The notes below the pieces were generated by a model that did not search any database, was not told where the DNA came from, and worked only from the letters and a program-made list of their open reading frames with translations. A program made the translations under genes and the position numbers. A stretch of 64,000 nt of DNA from the NCBI GenBank assembly GCA_007692665.1, contig REBP01000056.1, forward strand, positions 1 to 64,000. The letters run 5' to 3'. The stretch is from Gemmatimonadales bacterium. Lineage in GTDB: Bacteria; Gemmatimonadota; Gemmatimonadetes; Longimicrobiales; Gaopeijiaceae. Positions within the stretch are counted from its first letter, which is position 1, and the number at the start of each line of letters is the position of its first letter. Shown here in pieces: positions 50,008 through 59,251 of the stretch.

Positions 50008-50769
50008 ATGGAGGAGGCGAAGGTGTCCGGAGGCGCCAGGGGCGTTGCGGGTGGGGGTCTGGAGGGGCGCGTGGTCCTGGTCACCGGGGGTTCCGGGGGG
50101 CTGGGACGGGCAGTGGTCCGATCCTTTGCCGAGGCGGGGGCCGATGTCCATGTGCCGATCTTCGACGCCGGGGAGGTCGCGGGGATCGAGGCGTACCTGG
50201 ACCGGCACCTCGAAGGCGGGATGCGGGGGGTCCGCCTGCACCACGACGTCGACCTCACCCGCGCGGCGTCGGTCGGCGCGCTTTTCGATCGGCTCCCCGA
50301 CGTGCAGGTCGTGGCGAACCTGGCAGGCGGGTTCGCCATGTCTCCCGTGGGCGAGACGGATCCGGAGACGTGGGACCGGATGCTCCGCCTGAACGCCACG
50401 ACGGCCTTCCTCGTGAGTCGGGCCGCCTTCCCTGCCATGCAGCGCGCGGGGTTCGGGCGCATCCTGAACGTGTCGGCCTTCCCTGCCCTGGACCGGGGCG
50501 CGGCGCAGATGACGGCCTACGGCGCCGCGAAGGCGGCGGTGCTGAACCTCACGCAGGCCCTGGCCCGGGAGGGAGCTGCGCACGGGATCACGGCCAACGC
50601 GATCCTCCCCTCCGTCATCGACACGGAGGCGAACCGCGGGGACATGCCCGACGCAGATCGCTCGAAGTGGCTCGCCCCGGAAGAGATTGCCGCGGTCCTC
50701 CGCTTCCTGGCTTCCGACGAGGCCGCCATCGTCAACGGGGCGGCGATCCCACTCACGCGGGACGGGTAG
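50008..50769 (+). CDS. Short-chain dehydrogenase/reductase
   Basis: 253 residues; ATG at 50008 with GAGGAAG upstream. Rossmann loop VTGGSGGLGRAV (TGxxxGxG), NLAGG, and the catalytic Ser156, Tyr171, Lys175 (YGAAK). C-terminal NGAAIPLTRDG is the family's usual end. The substrate is not predictable. The loop after strand 2 (VPIFDAGEVAG) lacks the basic residues of NADPH-specific members, so NAD is possible. Single gene, upstream of the iron transporter on the same strand. Confidence 0.9.
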   Translation: MEEAKVSGGARGVAGGGLEGRVVLVTGGSGGLGRAVVRSFAEAGADVHVPIFDAGEVAGIEAYLDRHLEGGMRGVRLHHDVDLTRAASVGALFDRLPDVQVVANLAGGFAMSPVGETDPETWDRMLRLNATTAFLVSRAAFPAMQRAGFGRILNVSAFPALDRGAAQMTAYGAAKAAVLNLTQALAREGAAHGITANAILPSVIDTEANRGDMPDADRSKWLAPEEIAAVLRFLASDEAAIVNGAAIPLTRDG

Positions 50770-50776
50770 GCGGAGC

Positions 50777-50822
50777 GGGACAGGCGGACGGGACAGGCGG
50801 GCGGCTCAGGTGGGCGGCTCAG
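50777..50822. repeat. Two short direct-repeat pairs after the SDR gene
   Basis: GGGACAGGCGG occurs at 50777 and 50790, and GGGCGGCTCAG at 50799 and 50812, each 13 bases apart. They look like local slippage repeats in the gap between the SDR stop and the iron-transport operator. Confidence 0.8.
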
Positions 50823-50887
50823 CGTGGCGGGATGGCGGGACGAATGCGCCTCGAGATGCCGATCCGGGCACCCCGTCCGGAGTCCCC

Positions 50888-50926
50888 TTTACAGTCCCCG
50901 GGGTTTGGTTGAGATTGGTTCTCAAC
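50888..50926 (+). promoter_or_regulatory. Fur-box-like operator and promoter of the iron transporter
   Basis: A perfect inverted repeat GTTGAGATTGGTTCTCAAC (50908-50926; 7-bp arms, 5-base centre) contains TGAGATTGGTTCTCA, which fits the 7-1-7 Fur pattern TGA.AAT-N-ATT.TCA at most positions. It overlaps the expected -10 of a weak promoter with TTTACA at 50888-50893, so a bound repressor would block transcription. Position about 73 bases before a ferric-iron binding-protein gene supports Fur-type control. Confidence 0.6.
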
Positions 50927-50998
50927 AAGCTGCTGTGGGCCTTCGCTCATGGCCTGTCGCGCTCTCCGTTCGACTCCCGTCCCCCTGCCAGGATCCCG

Positions 50999-52084
50999 AT
51001 GACCGCTCAAGGTGGCTTTTCCCGTGCCTTCCTCACCCGCTTCGGGTCCGTGGCGCGGATTCGGCGTCTCCTGCCGGCTCTTCCCCTGGTGGTGGGGCTC
51101 CTCGTCCTTCCCGGGTGCGGGAATTCCGGCGAGCCGGTGGTGAACGTCTACAGCCACCGGCACTACGACACCGACGAGGCGCTCTTCCAGCGCTTCACCG
51201 AGATGACGGGCATCGAGGTCCGGGTCGTGAGCGCGTCGGCCGATGAACTCATCGCCCGCCTCGAGCGCGAGGGTGAGGCTTCCCCTGCCGACGTGCTCAT
51301 CACGGTGGACGCAGGGCGCCTGCACCGCGCGAAGGAGCGGGGCCTCCTCCGGTCGGTTTCGTCGCGGGAGCTGGAGTCCGCCGTGCCCGAGGCGCTCCGG
51401 GACCCCGACGGCTACTGGTTCGGCCTCACGAAGCGGGCCCGCATCATCGCGTATGCCCGGGACCGGGTGAACCCTGACGACGTGCAGACCTACGGGGACC
51501 TCACCGACGAGCAGTGGGCCGGTCGAATCGTGGCCCGGTCCTCGGAGAACATCTACAACGTGTCCCACCTGGCCTCCATCATCGCCGCAAACGGGCCCGA
51601 GGTCGCCGATGCCTGGGTGCGGGGCGTCGTGGCGAACTTCGCACGGGCCCCGCAGGGGAACGACACGGACCAGATCCGGGACGTGGCGGCGGGGGTCGGG
51701 GACCTGGCCCTCGTGAACAGCTACTACGTCGGGCGACTCCTCAACGGTGAGGACGAGGCCGGGCGGGAACTGGCGAGGCAGGTGGGGCTGATCTTCCCCA
51801 ACCAGGGGGGGCGCGGTACCCACATCAACGTGAGCGGCGCCGGGGTGACCCGCCATGCCCCGAATTCCGCGAACGCCATCCGTCTCCTCGAGTTCCTGGT
51901 GAGCGAGGAGGCCCAGCGGGCCTTTGCCGAGGGGAACTTCGAGTACCCGGTGCGGGAAGGGGTGCAGTGGGCCCCGACCCTGGCGGAATGGGGAGACTTC
52001 CGGTCCGACCCCCTTCCCCTCTCCCGCCTCGGTGAACTGAACAACGAGGCCGTCCAGATCTTCGATCGAGCCGGGTGGCGCTGA
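50999..52084 (+). CDS. Ferric-iron ABC transporter, substrate-binding lipoprotein
   Basis: 361 residues from the ATG at 50999. A basic start, hydrophobic segment and lipobox VLPGC (Cys40) mark a lipoprotein. The type II periplasmic-binding fold follows: VVNVYSHRHYDTDEALFQRF is typical of FbpA/FutA, and NSYYVGRLL holds the paired tyrosines that bind Fe(III). IFPNQGGRGTHINVSG completes the site. It would deliver iron to the permease coded just downstream; start overlap is 10 bases. Confidence 0.9.
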   Translation: MTAQGGFSRAFLTRFGSVARIRRLLPALPLVVGLLVLPGCGNSGEPVVNVYSHRHYDTDEALFQRFTEMTGIEVRVVSASADELIARLEREGEASPADVLITVDAGRLHRAKERGLLRSVSSRELESAVPEALRDPDGYWFGLTKRARIIAYARDRVNPDDVQTYGDLTDEQWAGRIVARSSENIYNVSHLASIIAANGPEVADAWVRGVVANFARAPQGNDTDQIRDVAAGVGDLALVNSYYVGRLLNGEDEAGRELARQVGLIFPNQGGRGTHINVSGAGVTRHAPNSANAIRLLEFLVSEEAQRAFAEGNFEYPVREGVQWAPTLAEWGDFRSDPLPLSRLGELNNEAVQIFDRAGWR

Positions 52085-53781
52085 TCTCTCCACCCGCATC
52101 CTCGGCCACGGCGCGCCGCCTGGCCCGTTTTCGCGATGACTTCCGTCCTCGTTTCCGGGTCACGCTGACACCGTGGACGGTGGCCATGGTGGTGGTGGTC
52201 CTCCTCGTGCTGCTCCCCCCGGCGGTCATCCTGGGGGGGGTGTTCGCAGGGGGGAGCGAGACCTGGGACCACCTGGCGGCCACCGTGCTCTGGCTCTACC
52301 TGTGGAACTCCCTGGCCCTGGTGGTGGGGGTGGGTGCAGTGACGCTGGTGGTGGGCGTGTCCACCGCCTGGCTGGTCTCCACCTGCGACTTTCCGGGACG
52401 ACGGTCCTTCGAATGGGCCCTCATCCTTCCGCTGGCACTCCCCACCTACATCATGGCGTTCACGTACGCCGAACTGCTGGCGCACGGGGGGACGGTGCAG
52501 CAGACGCTCCAGCTGGTCTTCGCCCCGGAGACGACGGCCCGCCTCCGCACGGGGCTCATGTCGCTTCCCGGCGCGGGCCTCATGATGGCCCTGGTGCTCT
52601 ACCCCTACGTCTACCTGATCACCCGGACCTCCTTCCAGAAGCAGTCCGGGGGAATCCTCGAGACCTCGCGCATCCTCGGCAAGGGCCCGTGGGAAACGTT
52701 CTTCCGCGTCGCCCTCCCCCTGGCCAGGCCCGGGATCGTGGCCGGCGTCACCCTCGTGCTGATGGAGGTTCTGAACGAGTACGGCGCCGTGAAATACTTC
52801 GGCGTCTCCACCTTCACGACGGGCATCTTCCGGGCCTGGTTCGCGCTGGGTGACGGTCCGGCGGCGATCCGGCTCTCGGCCTCCCTCCTCGTGCTCGTCT
52901 TCGCGCTGATCCTGGTGGAGCGGGCCCAGCGCGGGAGGGCGCGGTTCGACCAGGGCTCCAGCCGGTTCCGCCCCGTGCCCCGGTACCCGCTCCGGGGGAT
53001 GCGGAGGTGGGCGGCCTTCGGGGTGTGCGCCGTTCCGGTGCTGCTCGGGTTCGCGGTCCCGGTGGGGCAGCTCCTGGTCTGGGCCGGGCAGGTGGCGCCC
53101 GAGGCGCTGGACCGGAGGTTCCTCACGCTGGCGATGAACTCGTTCGGGCTGGCCTCGGCTGCGGCCCTCCTGGCGGTCCTGGCGGCGCTGGTCATCGTCT
53201 ACGCGGTCCGGCTCTCGCCCACGCCCCTGCTCCGGCTGGGTTCCCGTGCCTCTTCGCTGGGCTACTCGATCCCCGGAGCCGTGGTGGCGGTGGGGGTGCT
53301 GATTCCCTTCCTGTGGGTGGACCGGCACCTGGCGGCCCTTCTTCGGCCGCTGGTGGACGGACCTGTCGGCCTCGTGCTCACGGGGACGGTGGCGGCGCTC
53401 ATCTTCGCCTACGTGGTCCGGTTCCTGGCCGTGGCGCTGAACCCGGTGGATTCGGGGTTCGAGCGGGTGTGCGGGAACCTGGACGAGACCTCCCGGTCCC
53501 TCGGTGCCTCGCCCCTGCGCACCCTCTGGAAGGTTGACCTCCCGCTGCTGCGCGGCACCCTGGTGGCGGCGGGGCTCCTGGTCTTCGTGGACGTGCTGAA
53601 GGAGCTTCCCCTCACCCTCATCCTGCGACCCTTCAACTTCGACACCCTCGCCACCCGGGCCTTCCAGCTCGCATCGGACGAGCAGGTGGCCCGCTCGGCG
53701 CTCCCCGCCCTGCTCATCGTGGCGGTGGGGACCGTGCCGGTCATCGTCCTGTCGAGGATCATCGCACGCCAGCGGGTCTGA
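52075..53781 (+). CDS. Ferric-iron ABC transporter, fused double permease
   Basis: 568 residues, GTG start at 52075. About 12 hydrophobic helices in two similar halves, each with an ABC-permease EAA-type loop: ETSRILGKGPWETFFRVALPLARPGI in the first half and a matching ETSRSLGASPLRTLWKVDLPLLRGTL in the second. This is the FbpB/FutB single-chain permease. The companion ATPase gene that normally follows is absent: the next gene is on the other strand. Confidence 0.92.
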   Translation: MALISPPASSATARRLARFRDDFRPRFRVTLTPWTVAMVVVVLLVLLPPAVILGGVFAGGSETWDHLAATVLWLYLWNSLALVVGVGAVTLVVGVSTAWLVSTCDFPGRRSFEWALILPLALPTYIMAFTYAELLAHGGTVQQTLQLVFAPETTARLRTGLMSLPGAGLMMALVLYPYVYLITRTSFQKQSGGILETSRILGKGPWETFFRVALPLARPGIVAGVTLVLMEVLNEYGAVKYFGVSTFTTGIFRAWFALGDGPAAIRLSASLLVLVFALILVERAQRGRARFDQGSSRFRPVPRYPLRGMRRWAAFGVCAVPVLLGFAVPVGQLLVWAGQVAPEALDRRFLTLAMNSFGLASAAALLAVLAALVIVYAVRLSPTPLLRLGSRASSLGYSIPGAVVAVGVLIPFLWVDRHLAALLRPLVDGPVGLVLTGTVAALIFAYVVRFLAVALNPVDSGFERVCGNLDETSRSLGASPLRTLWKVDLPLLRGTLVAAGLLVFVDVLKELPLTLILRPFNFDTLATRAFQLASDEQVARSALPALLIVAVGTVPVIVLSRIIARQRV

Positions 53782-53829
53782 CGCGGAGGAGCGGAGCGGG
53801 CGGCCATGCGTCGGACTCCCGCGATCTGA

Positions 53830-56046
53830 TCAGTGCAGCGTTGCGCCGGATCCCGGCTCGGGGTCAGGGTCGGGATGCCTGCGCACGGCCAGGCGGCGAG
53901 CCTCCGACACCAGGGAGTCGGGGTGGAACGGCGCGGGGATGAGTGCCACATCCGAAGGAATGCGCCCCGCCTGGCGGATTCGGGCCAGGACAGCGTCCTC
54001 GGCCCCGGACCTGAGCCTGCGATCGAGCAGGATTCCCCCGAGGTAGGGGTGGATCGCGCGCCCGGTTCGGAGGAGGTCCACCCCTTCCCCGCCGTCGTCC
54101 AGCACACGCTCGGTCACCAGGAGCGAGGCCGACGGCGCCTGCTCCCGGACCAGCCGAATCCCCTCCGGGCTCCCCTCCGCCACGAGGACCATGAATCCGG
54201 CCCCTTCGAGGATGCGTCGGAGGAGTCTGGCGGTGTGGGGCTCATCCTCCACGACCAGTGCGAGCGGAGGCGCGTCCCCCGCGGCGGCGGCGCCATGGGA
54301 GGCCTCCTCCGCATCGCGCGTCAGCGGCGCATCGCGGGGGTTGGTACCGGCGAGGGGGAAGTTCAGGACAAACCGTGACCCCTTCCCCTCGGTGGAGGTC
54401 ACGTCAACCCATCCGCCATGTCCCTCCGCGACCGCCTGGACGAAGGGAAGGCCGAATCCGTCGGAAGGCTCCCCCCGGGTCGTGAACCAGGGTTCGAAGA
54501 TCCACGGAAGGTTGGAGGGGGCAATGCCGTTGCCCCGGTCCTCGACGATGAGGCGGGCAACCTGGCGGCCACCCACGACGTCGCCCCGCTGCACGGCCAC
54601 GCGGACCCGCTCCCCGGGAACCGACGCGGCCCGCGCATTGCGGACGAGTTCCTCCAGGCAGCGCTGCAGGAGTCGGGGCTGCGCCACCATGTGGACCGGC
54701 TCGCTCGCCGGAGCGTAGAGGAGCCCCACGCGGTCGCCGGTGAGCTTGCCCAGGCGGACCGCCAGCCCCCCCACCATGGCGTTGAGTTCGGTGGCGGCGG
54801 GATTGGCGAGCCCGTTTCTCGCCCAGATCAGGAAGTGCTCGAGCTCCAGACGCGATTGCTCGAGTGCCTCCCTGGCATCGTTCAGCAGCGTCATCGCGGC
54901 GCCGTTGGAGCCGAGGTGGGATTCGAGAAGTGTGAGGGTCCCCTGCTGGACATCCAGCCAGTGCAGGACATCGCGGGCGGTGCGGGATCCGAGGATGCCG
55001 GTCCGTTCCAGCGTCCGGAGTCGCTGCAGTCGGGCCCGGAGCTCCCTTCGATGGCCGAATGCCCCGGCCAGCGCGGGCTCAGGGCTCTCCGCCGGGGTGG
55101 TCTCGGCTCCTGACCTCGCCTCCGTACCCGTCGGCCCGGTGACGGCGGGGGGCTGCCCCGGTCGCGGACAGGCTGTCCGAAGCGAAGGGCATTCCTCGAT
55201 GCGCACGTGGCCGGTGCGAGCGGCAGGCTCCGGGGACTGCTGCGGCGCGGCCCCTTCGGCGGCCCCCTCGGCATGTGCTCCGGCCCCGGCGAGGGATTCC
55301 GGACCCGGCTCCCCGGCGGGCTGCGCGACGGTGGGGGACGGCGCCGGGGTCGTGGCGTGAAGCTGGCCCCGGGACAGGACCTCCAGGGCCGCGTGGGGCT
55401 CGATCGAGGCGGTGACACCCTGCGAGGTCGGCGTCACCGCGGTCCCCACCCGTCCCCAGTGGCGTTCGAGCCGAAACCCCAGCGTGGCCGCCTGTTCGCG
55501 GTCACGGGGCGTCCACCGCCTCGGACCCTCCACCTCCTCGAAGGCCAGGAATCCTGCCAGCTGACCCCGGTGGCGGATGGGCACGGCGAGAAGCGAGCGG
55601 ATGCCGGCTTCGCCCAGGTAGTTGCCCAGGACCGGGGTGGGGGGTGGTCCGGACCGGACGTCTTCCATGGCGAGGATGGAGAGCCGCTCCAGCAGCCGCC
55701 AGGTTTCCCGCCCGAGCTCGTTCGGAGCGGCCACGTCGTCCTCGTGGGTCCGGGAGCTCCGATGGAACCGGGTCAGGCAGCGAACCGGCATTCCTGCCGG
55801 TCCCATCCGCCAGATCGCCGTGCGTTCCGCACCGAGAATCTCGGCCCCTTCCCGGGCCAGCCCCCGGAGTACCCTGAGCGGGTCGGGGTCCTGGTCCACG
55901 CGGGCCAGCCCTCCGCCGGCGCGCTCGATGACGACGGGACTCAGGGGTACGGCACCGCCGTGACGCGGACGCGTCATGGGAGAGGCGCCTCGGAAAGGGG
56001 CGCCATCGCTCGGTTCATGGGCATCGGGGAGACGCTTCGGGGACAT
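53830..56046 (-). CDS. GAF-histidine-kinase-pseudoreceiver hybrid sensor
   Basis: 738 residues from the ATG at 56046. Residues ~50-200 are a GAF domain (AEILGAERTAIWRM, GIRSLLAVPIRHRGQLAGFL). A Pro/Ala-rich linker of about 110 residues follows. Residues 330-415 are helical without a canonical His box. Residues 455-565 are a HATPase: N-box CLEELVRNARAA, VEDRGNGI, GFGLPFVQAVAEGHGG. Residues 595-720 are receiver-like with the acidic pair Glu600/Asp601, but the phospho-acceptor position is Glu646 and the conserved Lys is Ala705. No output domain. Confidence 0.8.
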   Translation of the reverse strand: MSPKRLPDAHEPSDGAPFRGASPMTRPRHGGAVPLSPVVIERAGGGLARVDQDPDPLRVLRGLAREGAEILGAERTAIWRMGPAGMPVRCLTRFHRSSRTHEDDVAAPNELGRETWRLLERLSILAMEDVRSGPPPTPVLGNYLGEAGIRSLLAVPIRHRGQLAGFLAFEEVEGPRRWTPRDREQAATLGFRLERHWGRVGTAVTPTSQGVTASIEPHAALEVLSRGQLHATTPAPSPTVAQPAGEPGPESLAGAGAHAEGAAEGAAPQQSPEPAARTGHVRIEECPSLRTACPRPGQPPAVTGPTGTEARSGAETTPAESPEPALAGAFGHRRELRARLQRLRTLERTGILGSRTARDVLHWLDVQQGTLTLLESHLGSNGAAMTLLNDAREALEQSRLELEHFLIWARNGLANPAATELNAMVGGLAVRLGKLTGDRVGLLYAPASEPVHMVAQPRLLQRCLEELVRNARAASVPGERVRVAVQRGDVVGGRQVARLIVEDRGNGIAPSNLPWIFEPWFTTRGEPSDGFGLPFVQAVAEGHGGWVDVTSTEGKGSRFVLNFPLAGTNPRDAPLTRDAEEASHGAAAAGDAPPLALVVEDEPHTARLLRRILEGAGFMVLVAEGSPEGIRLVREQAPSASLLVTERVLDDGGEGVDLLRTGRAIHPYLGGILLDRRLRSGAEDAVLARIRQAGRIPSDVALIPAPFHPDSLVSEARRLAVRRHPDPDPEPGSGATLH

Positions 56047-56171
56047 GGGAATCTCGGGACGGTGGAGGCGGGGAACCTTCACCTTCCCCTGGGAATGAGC
56101 CAACCTATGGAAACATTTGTAGTCGAGCAAGGATCTTCCTGCGCCGCACCAGGGGCGTGAAGCGCGCGGCT

Positions 56172-56564
56172 CTATCCCTGCCGCCGCCCCCCGAGCACGT
56201 CCTCGACGAATCGCCGATCCGTCGGGGCGAGGGGCAGGCACAGGGCTTCCTCGCGGGTGGCCCAGCAAAGTTCCGTGTGCTCCAGGGGCCGTGGGGCACC
56301 GGCCACCGTCACATCCCGAAAACGGATCTCGAAGGGAGAGTCCGGGTCATGGTACGCGGCGAGGAGTGCACCCACCGCCATGACGCGCACCCCGAGCTCC
56401 TCGGCAAGCTCCCGGACCATGGCTTCGGACTCCGTCTCCCCTTCCACCAGCTTGCCTCCGGGGAACTCCCAGAGCCCGCCGTGGCGTTTTTCCGGAGGGC
56501 GGAGGGCGAGAAGCACGCGGGTCTCGCGCCGGATCACCGCGGCCACGACGGGGATGGGCCTCAC
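56172..56564 (-). CDS. mutT: MutT-type Nudix hydrolase (8-oxo-dGTPase-like)
   Basis: 130 residues, GTG start at 56564. Complete Nudix box, GGKLVEGETESEAMVRELAEELGV as GX5EX7REUXEEXGU, preceded by GLWEFPG, the MutT feature. It likely removes oxidised nucleotides; substrate preference is inferred from similarity to MutT. Starts 15 bases after the S10 peptidase stop, on the same strand. Confidence 0.88.
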   Translation of the reverse strand: MRPIPVVAAVIRRETRVLLALRPPEKRHGGLWEFPGGKLVEGETESEAMVRELAEELGVRVMAVGALLAAYHDPDSPFEIRFRDVTVAGAPRPLEHTELCWATREEALCLPLAPTDRRFVEDVLGGRRQG

Positions 56565-56579
56565 CGGGTCAGCGCCGGG

Positions 56580-58103
56580 TCAGCGGTAGATGGCGGGGGT
56601 CCCCGCCGGGGGAATCGCGTCCAGGATGAACTCCCGGACATGCTGGTTGGACGTGGCCAGGTCTTCCTGCCGAAGGTACATCATGTGGCCGCTCCGGTAG
56701 GTCTCGAAGCGGAACCGGTCCTGGAGGCGCCCCGAGGGATCCATGTTCCACATGGTGTACTTTGCGGAGAAGTAGTCGGTGCCGCCGTCGTAGTACCCGG
56801 CCTGGATCATGACCTTGAGGTACGGGTTCTCCGCCATGGCGCGGCGCAGCGCTTCCCCGGTGTTGTCCGGGGTCCGGGGCCAGGGGCTCACGGGCCCGAA
56901 GATGTTGTAGCTGAGGTCCGTCACCACCTGGAGGTCGTTCCGGACGTAGATGTTCATGGCCGGGGTGAAGGCGTGGTTCCAGGCCGTGAGGGCGGGATCG
57001 AAGTCGTGGGTGAGGCCGTCGTCCTCGCGGTCGATCCCCTTGTAGCGGGCATCCAGGCGTCCGACGGTCTGCCCCTGGTCCCGGAGCAGTTCCTTCCGCC
57101 ACCTCGTGACGGGAATGGCCAGGTTGTTGTTCAGCACGTAGGTCTCGCTGACGCCGGCGTAGCGGGCGACCTGGCGGGCGATCTCCCGGCGGCTGTCCGA
57201 GTCCAGGAACCCGCCCCGGGCCAGCGCCGGAATGTACTCCTCGATGGTGAAGCGTTCGACCTCGGGGAGAAATTCGTCCAGGTCCCTGTTCTGCAGATCG
57301 GGCTCCAGCGCATTGTGGAACCACGCGGTGGCGGCGTAGTGCGGAAGGAAGAGGGCATTGCCGGCCGGCCCCCCTGCGTCCACGCCCATCCCCGTGGGGG
57401 ACACGAGGATGACGCCGTTCAGGTACATCCAGTGCGAGCCCTGCAGGCGCTGGGCGAGGCCCGCCACCCGGTTCGTGCCGTAGCTCTCCCCGATGAGGAA
57501 CTTCGGGCTGGCCCATCGGTTCCGGCGGGTCACGAAGGTCTCGATCCAGGCGGCCAGGTAGTTGATGTCGGGCTGCACCCCGAAGAACTGGCGGGGATCG
57601 ACGCCGGGGAGCGCCCGGGAGAAGCCGGTGTTCACCGGGTCCACGTAGACGATGTCCGCGACGTCGAGAATCGAGTGGGGATTTTCGCCCACGCCGTAGG
57701 GCTGCACCGGGAATCCCTCGTCATCGATGTTCAGGAAGCGCGGACCGGTGTACCCGATGTGCATCCAGACCGAGGCGGACCCGGGGCCCCCGTTGAACGA
57801 GATGACGAGCGGCCGGCGGGAGCGGTCGTCGATCCCCGAGCGCTCGTAGTACGTGTAGAAGAGGGAGGCGATGGGCTCGCCCTCGTCGTCCCAGACCGGC
57901 TGAAAGCCTGCCGTGGCCTCGTAGGCGATCCGCTCCCCGAGGATCGAGACGGTGTGGGAGGTCGTGACGGCCTCGTCTACCGGGACCTGGCGCTCCTGTG
58001 CCTGCAGAGGGCCTGCCGTGACGAACCCTGCTGCCAGCGGAACCAGCAGGAGGAGGCCGAGGGGAACAGGGGCGCGACGAGGCCCGAGCGGGGGGACATG
58101 CAT
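56580..58103 (-). CDS. S10-family serine carboxypeptidase-like protein
   Basis: 507 residues from the ATG at 58103, with a signal peptide (LGLLLLVPLAAGF, ending near LQAQE), so exported. Oxyanion/loop segment VISFNGGPGSASVWMHIGYTGP, nucleophile GESYGTNR and a C-terminal SGHMMY His are the S10 motifs (GESYAG in plants and yeast). Acidic residue is expected near YYDGGTDY. Many bacterial members are of unproven activity. Confidence 0.88.
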   Translation of the reverse strand: MHVPPLGPRRAPVPLGLLLLVPLAAGFVTAGPLQAQERQVPVDEAVTTSHTVSILGERIAYEATAGFQPVWDDEGEPIASLFYTYYERSGIDDRSRRPLVISFNGGPGSASVWMHIGYTGPRFLNIDDEGFPVQPYGVGENPHSILDVADIVYVDPVNTGFSRALPGVDPRQFFGVQPDINYLAAWIETFVTRRNRWASPKFLIGESYGTNRVAGLAQRLQGSHWMYLNGVILVSPTGMGVDAGGPAGNALFLPHYAATAWFHNALEPDLQNRDLDEFLPEVERFTIEEYIPALARGGFLDSDSRREIARQVARYAGVSETYVLNNNLAIPVTRWRKELLRDQGQTVGRLDARYKGIDREDDGLTHDFDPALTAWNHAFTPAMNIYVRNDLQVVTDLSYNIFGPVSPWPRTPDNTGEALRRAMAENPYLKVMIQAGYYDGGTDYFSAKYTMWNMDPSGRLQDRFRFETYRSGHMMYLRQEDLATSNQHVREFILDAIPPAGTPAIYR

Positions 58104-58302
58104 CTGGAAAAACCTTCGTTCGTGGGGGGCGGCGTCAGGGCGCGGGACGATCTCGGGATGCGGACCATCCGGAAGGACAATGCGGCACCGGCCCCGGACG
58201 ATCAAGGCCGCCGCCCGAACGGGCCGGCCGGAGGCCCCTCGGACGCCTGTCGGGGGCCCGTCGGCGGCCCCGCTGCCTCTGGCACGATTCCTCCAATGAA
58301 CC

Positions 58303-58333
58303 CCGGTGGCGGGATCCAGTCCCGCCGGGTTTT
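58303..58333 (+). terminator. Terminator-like hairpin in the leader of the CBS gene
   Basis: GGCGGGA (58308-58314), loop TCCAG, TCCCGCC (58320-58326), then GGGTTTT. The stem is GC-rich, with further CCGG/CCGG pairing beyond a bulge. It sits 33 bases before the CBS start codon on the same strand, with no plus-strand gene upstream, so it would be in that gene's own leader and could act as an attenuator. Confidence 0.5.
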
Positions 58334-58365
58334 CCCCCGGTCTTTCTCCTCGAGGTACCACCGCA

Positions 58366-59148
58366 ATGAGCACTTTCCAGGTCCCGGTTTCCCTGTACAT
58401 GACCACGCCCGTGGTGACCGTGAATGCCAACGCCTCCCTTGGCCAGGCCCATGCCCGCATGGAGGAACACGGCATCAGCTCCCTCGTCGTGCGGGATCCC
58501 GACTCGGGCGCCATGGTGGGCCTGATCAGCCGCGACAACCTCCTGCGGGTGGGGCGAATGGAGGCGGGAACGCGTCCCTCCGATGCCACGTTGACCCTCC
58601 CGGATCGCCCGATTTCGGCCGAAATGTCCCACGACGTGGCCACGGTGGCCCCGGACGCCCACCTCTCTGCAGCCGCCGCCCTGATGGTCAGGGATCGGAC
58701 TCACCGCGTGCCCGTGGTGGTCGACGGTGAATGCGTCGGGATCGTGACCACGCGGGACCTCATGCGCGCCCTCGAGGAAAAGCGCGGGAACCACCAGGTC
58801 TCGGAGTTCATGTCGCACCCGGTCTTCACGGTGCGCGCCGAGGAGCCGGTCTCCCTGGCGGTCGAGCGTCTCGAGCGGGCCCGGGTCACCGGTCTCGTCG
58901 TGGTGGAGAACGACTGGCCGGTGGGAATCTTCACGCAGGTGGAAGCGCTGGAATCCCGCGACGTGCCGCGGAACACGGCGGTGGAAGACGTCATGAGCCC
59001 CCGCATCCTCGCGCTCCGGCCGGACACCCTGCTTCACCGCGCAGCGGCGCAGGCAGCGGCCACGCGGGTGCGGCGGGTCATCGTGCAGGACGGGGACCGG
59101 CTGGCGGGCATCCTCACCGGACTCGACTTTGCCCGCGCGGTGAGCTGA
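58366..59148 (+). CDS. Four-CBS-domain protein
   Basis: 260 residues from the ATG at 58366. Four CBS units can be seen by their repeat signature: MTTPVVTVNANASLGQAHARM, then MSHDVATVAPDAHLSAAA, FMSHPVFTVRAEEPVSLAV and VMSPRILALRPDTLLHRAAA, each ending in a VGxxT/D-like strand. CBS pairs bind adenine nucleotides and regulate partner proteins; this one has no enzymatic partner domain. Gene has a terminator-like hairpin in its leader. Confidence 0.9.
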   Translation: MSTFQVPVSLYMTTPVVTVNANASLGQAHARMEEHGISSLVVRDPDSGAMVGLISRDNLLRVGRMEAGTRPSDATLTLPDRPISAEMSHDVATVAPDAHLSAAAALMVRDRTHRVPVVVDGECVGIVTTRDLMRALEEKRGNHQVSEFMSHPVFTVRAEEPVSLAVERLERARVTGLVVVENDWPVGIFTQVEALESRDVPRNTAVEDVMSPRILALRPDTLLHRAAAQAAATRVRRVIVQDGDRLAGILTGLDFARAVS

Positions 59149-59251
59149 GGTCTGGACGGAGACGGGGTGGGGGGTCAGGTTGGGGCAGTACCGCATCCGG
59201 CGGGTCCGAGGCCTGGACCCCGCCCTCTCCTGCTCCCCACCCGGTCCCTCC

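Noticed and set aside
58279-58297. Possible sigma-54 promoter (TGGCACG) before the CBS gene
   Set aside because: The -24 element matches but the -12 TTGC element is missing at the right distance.
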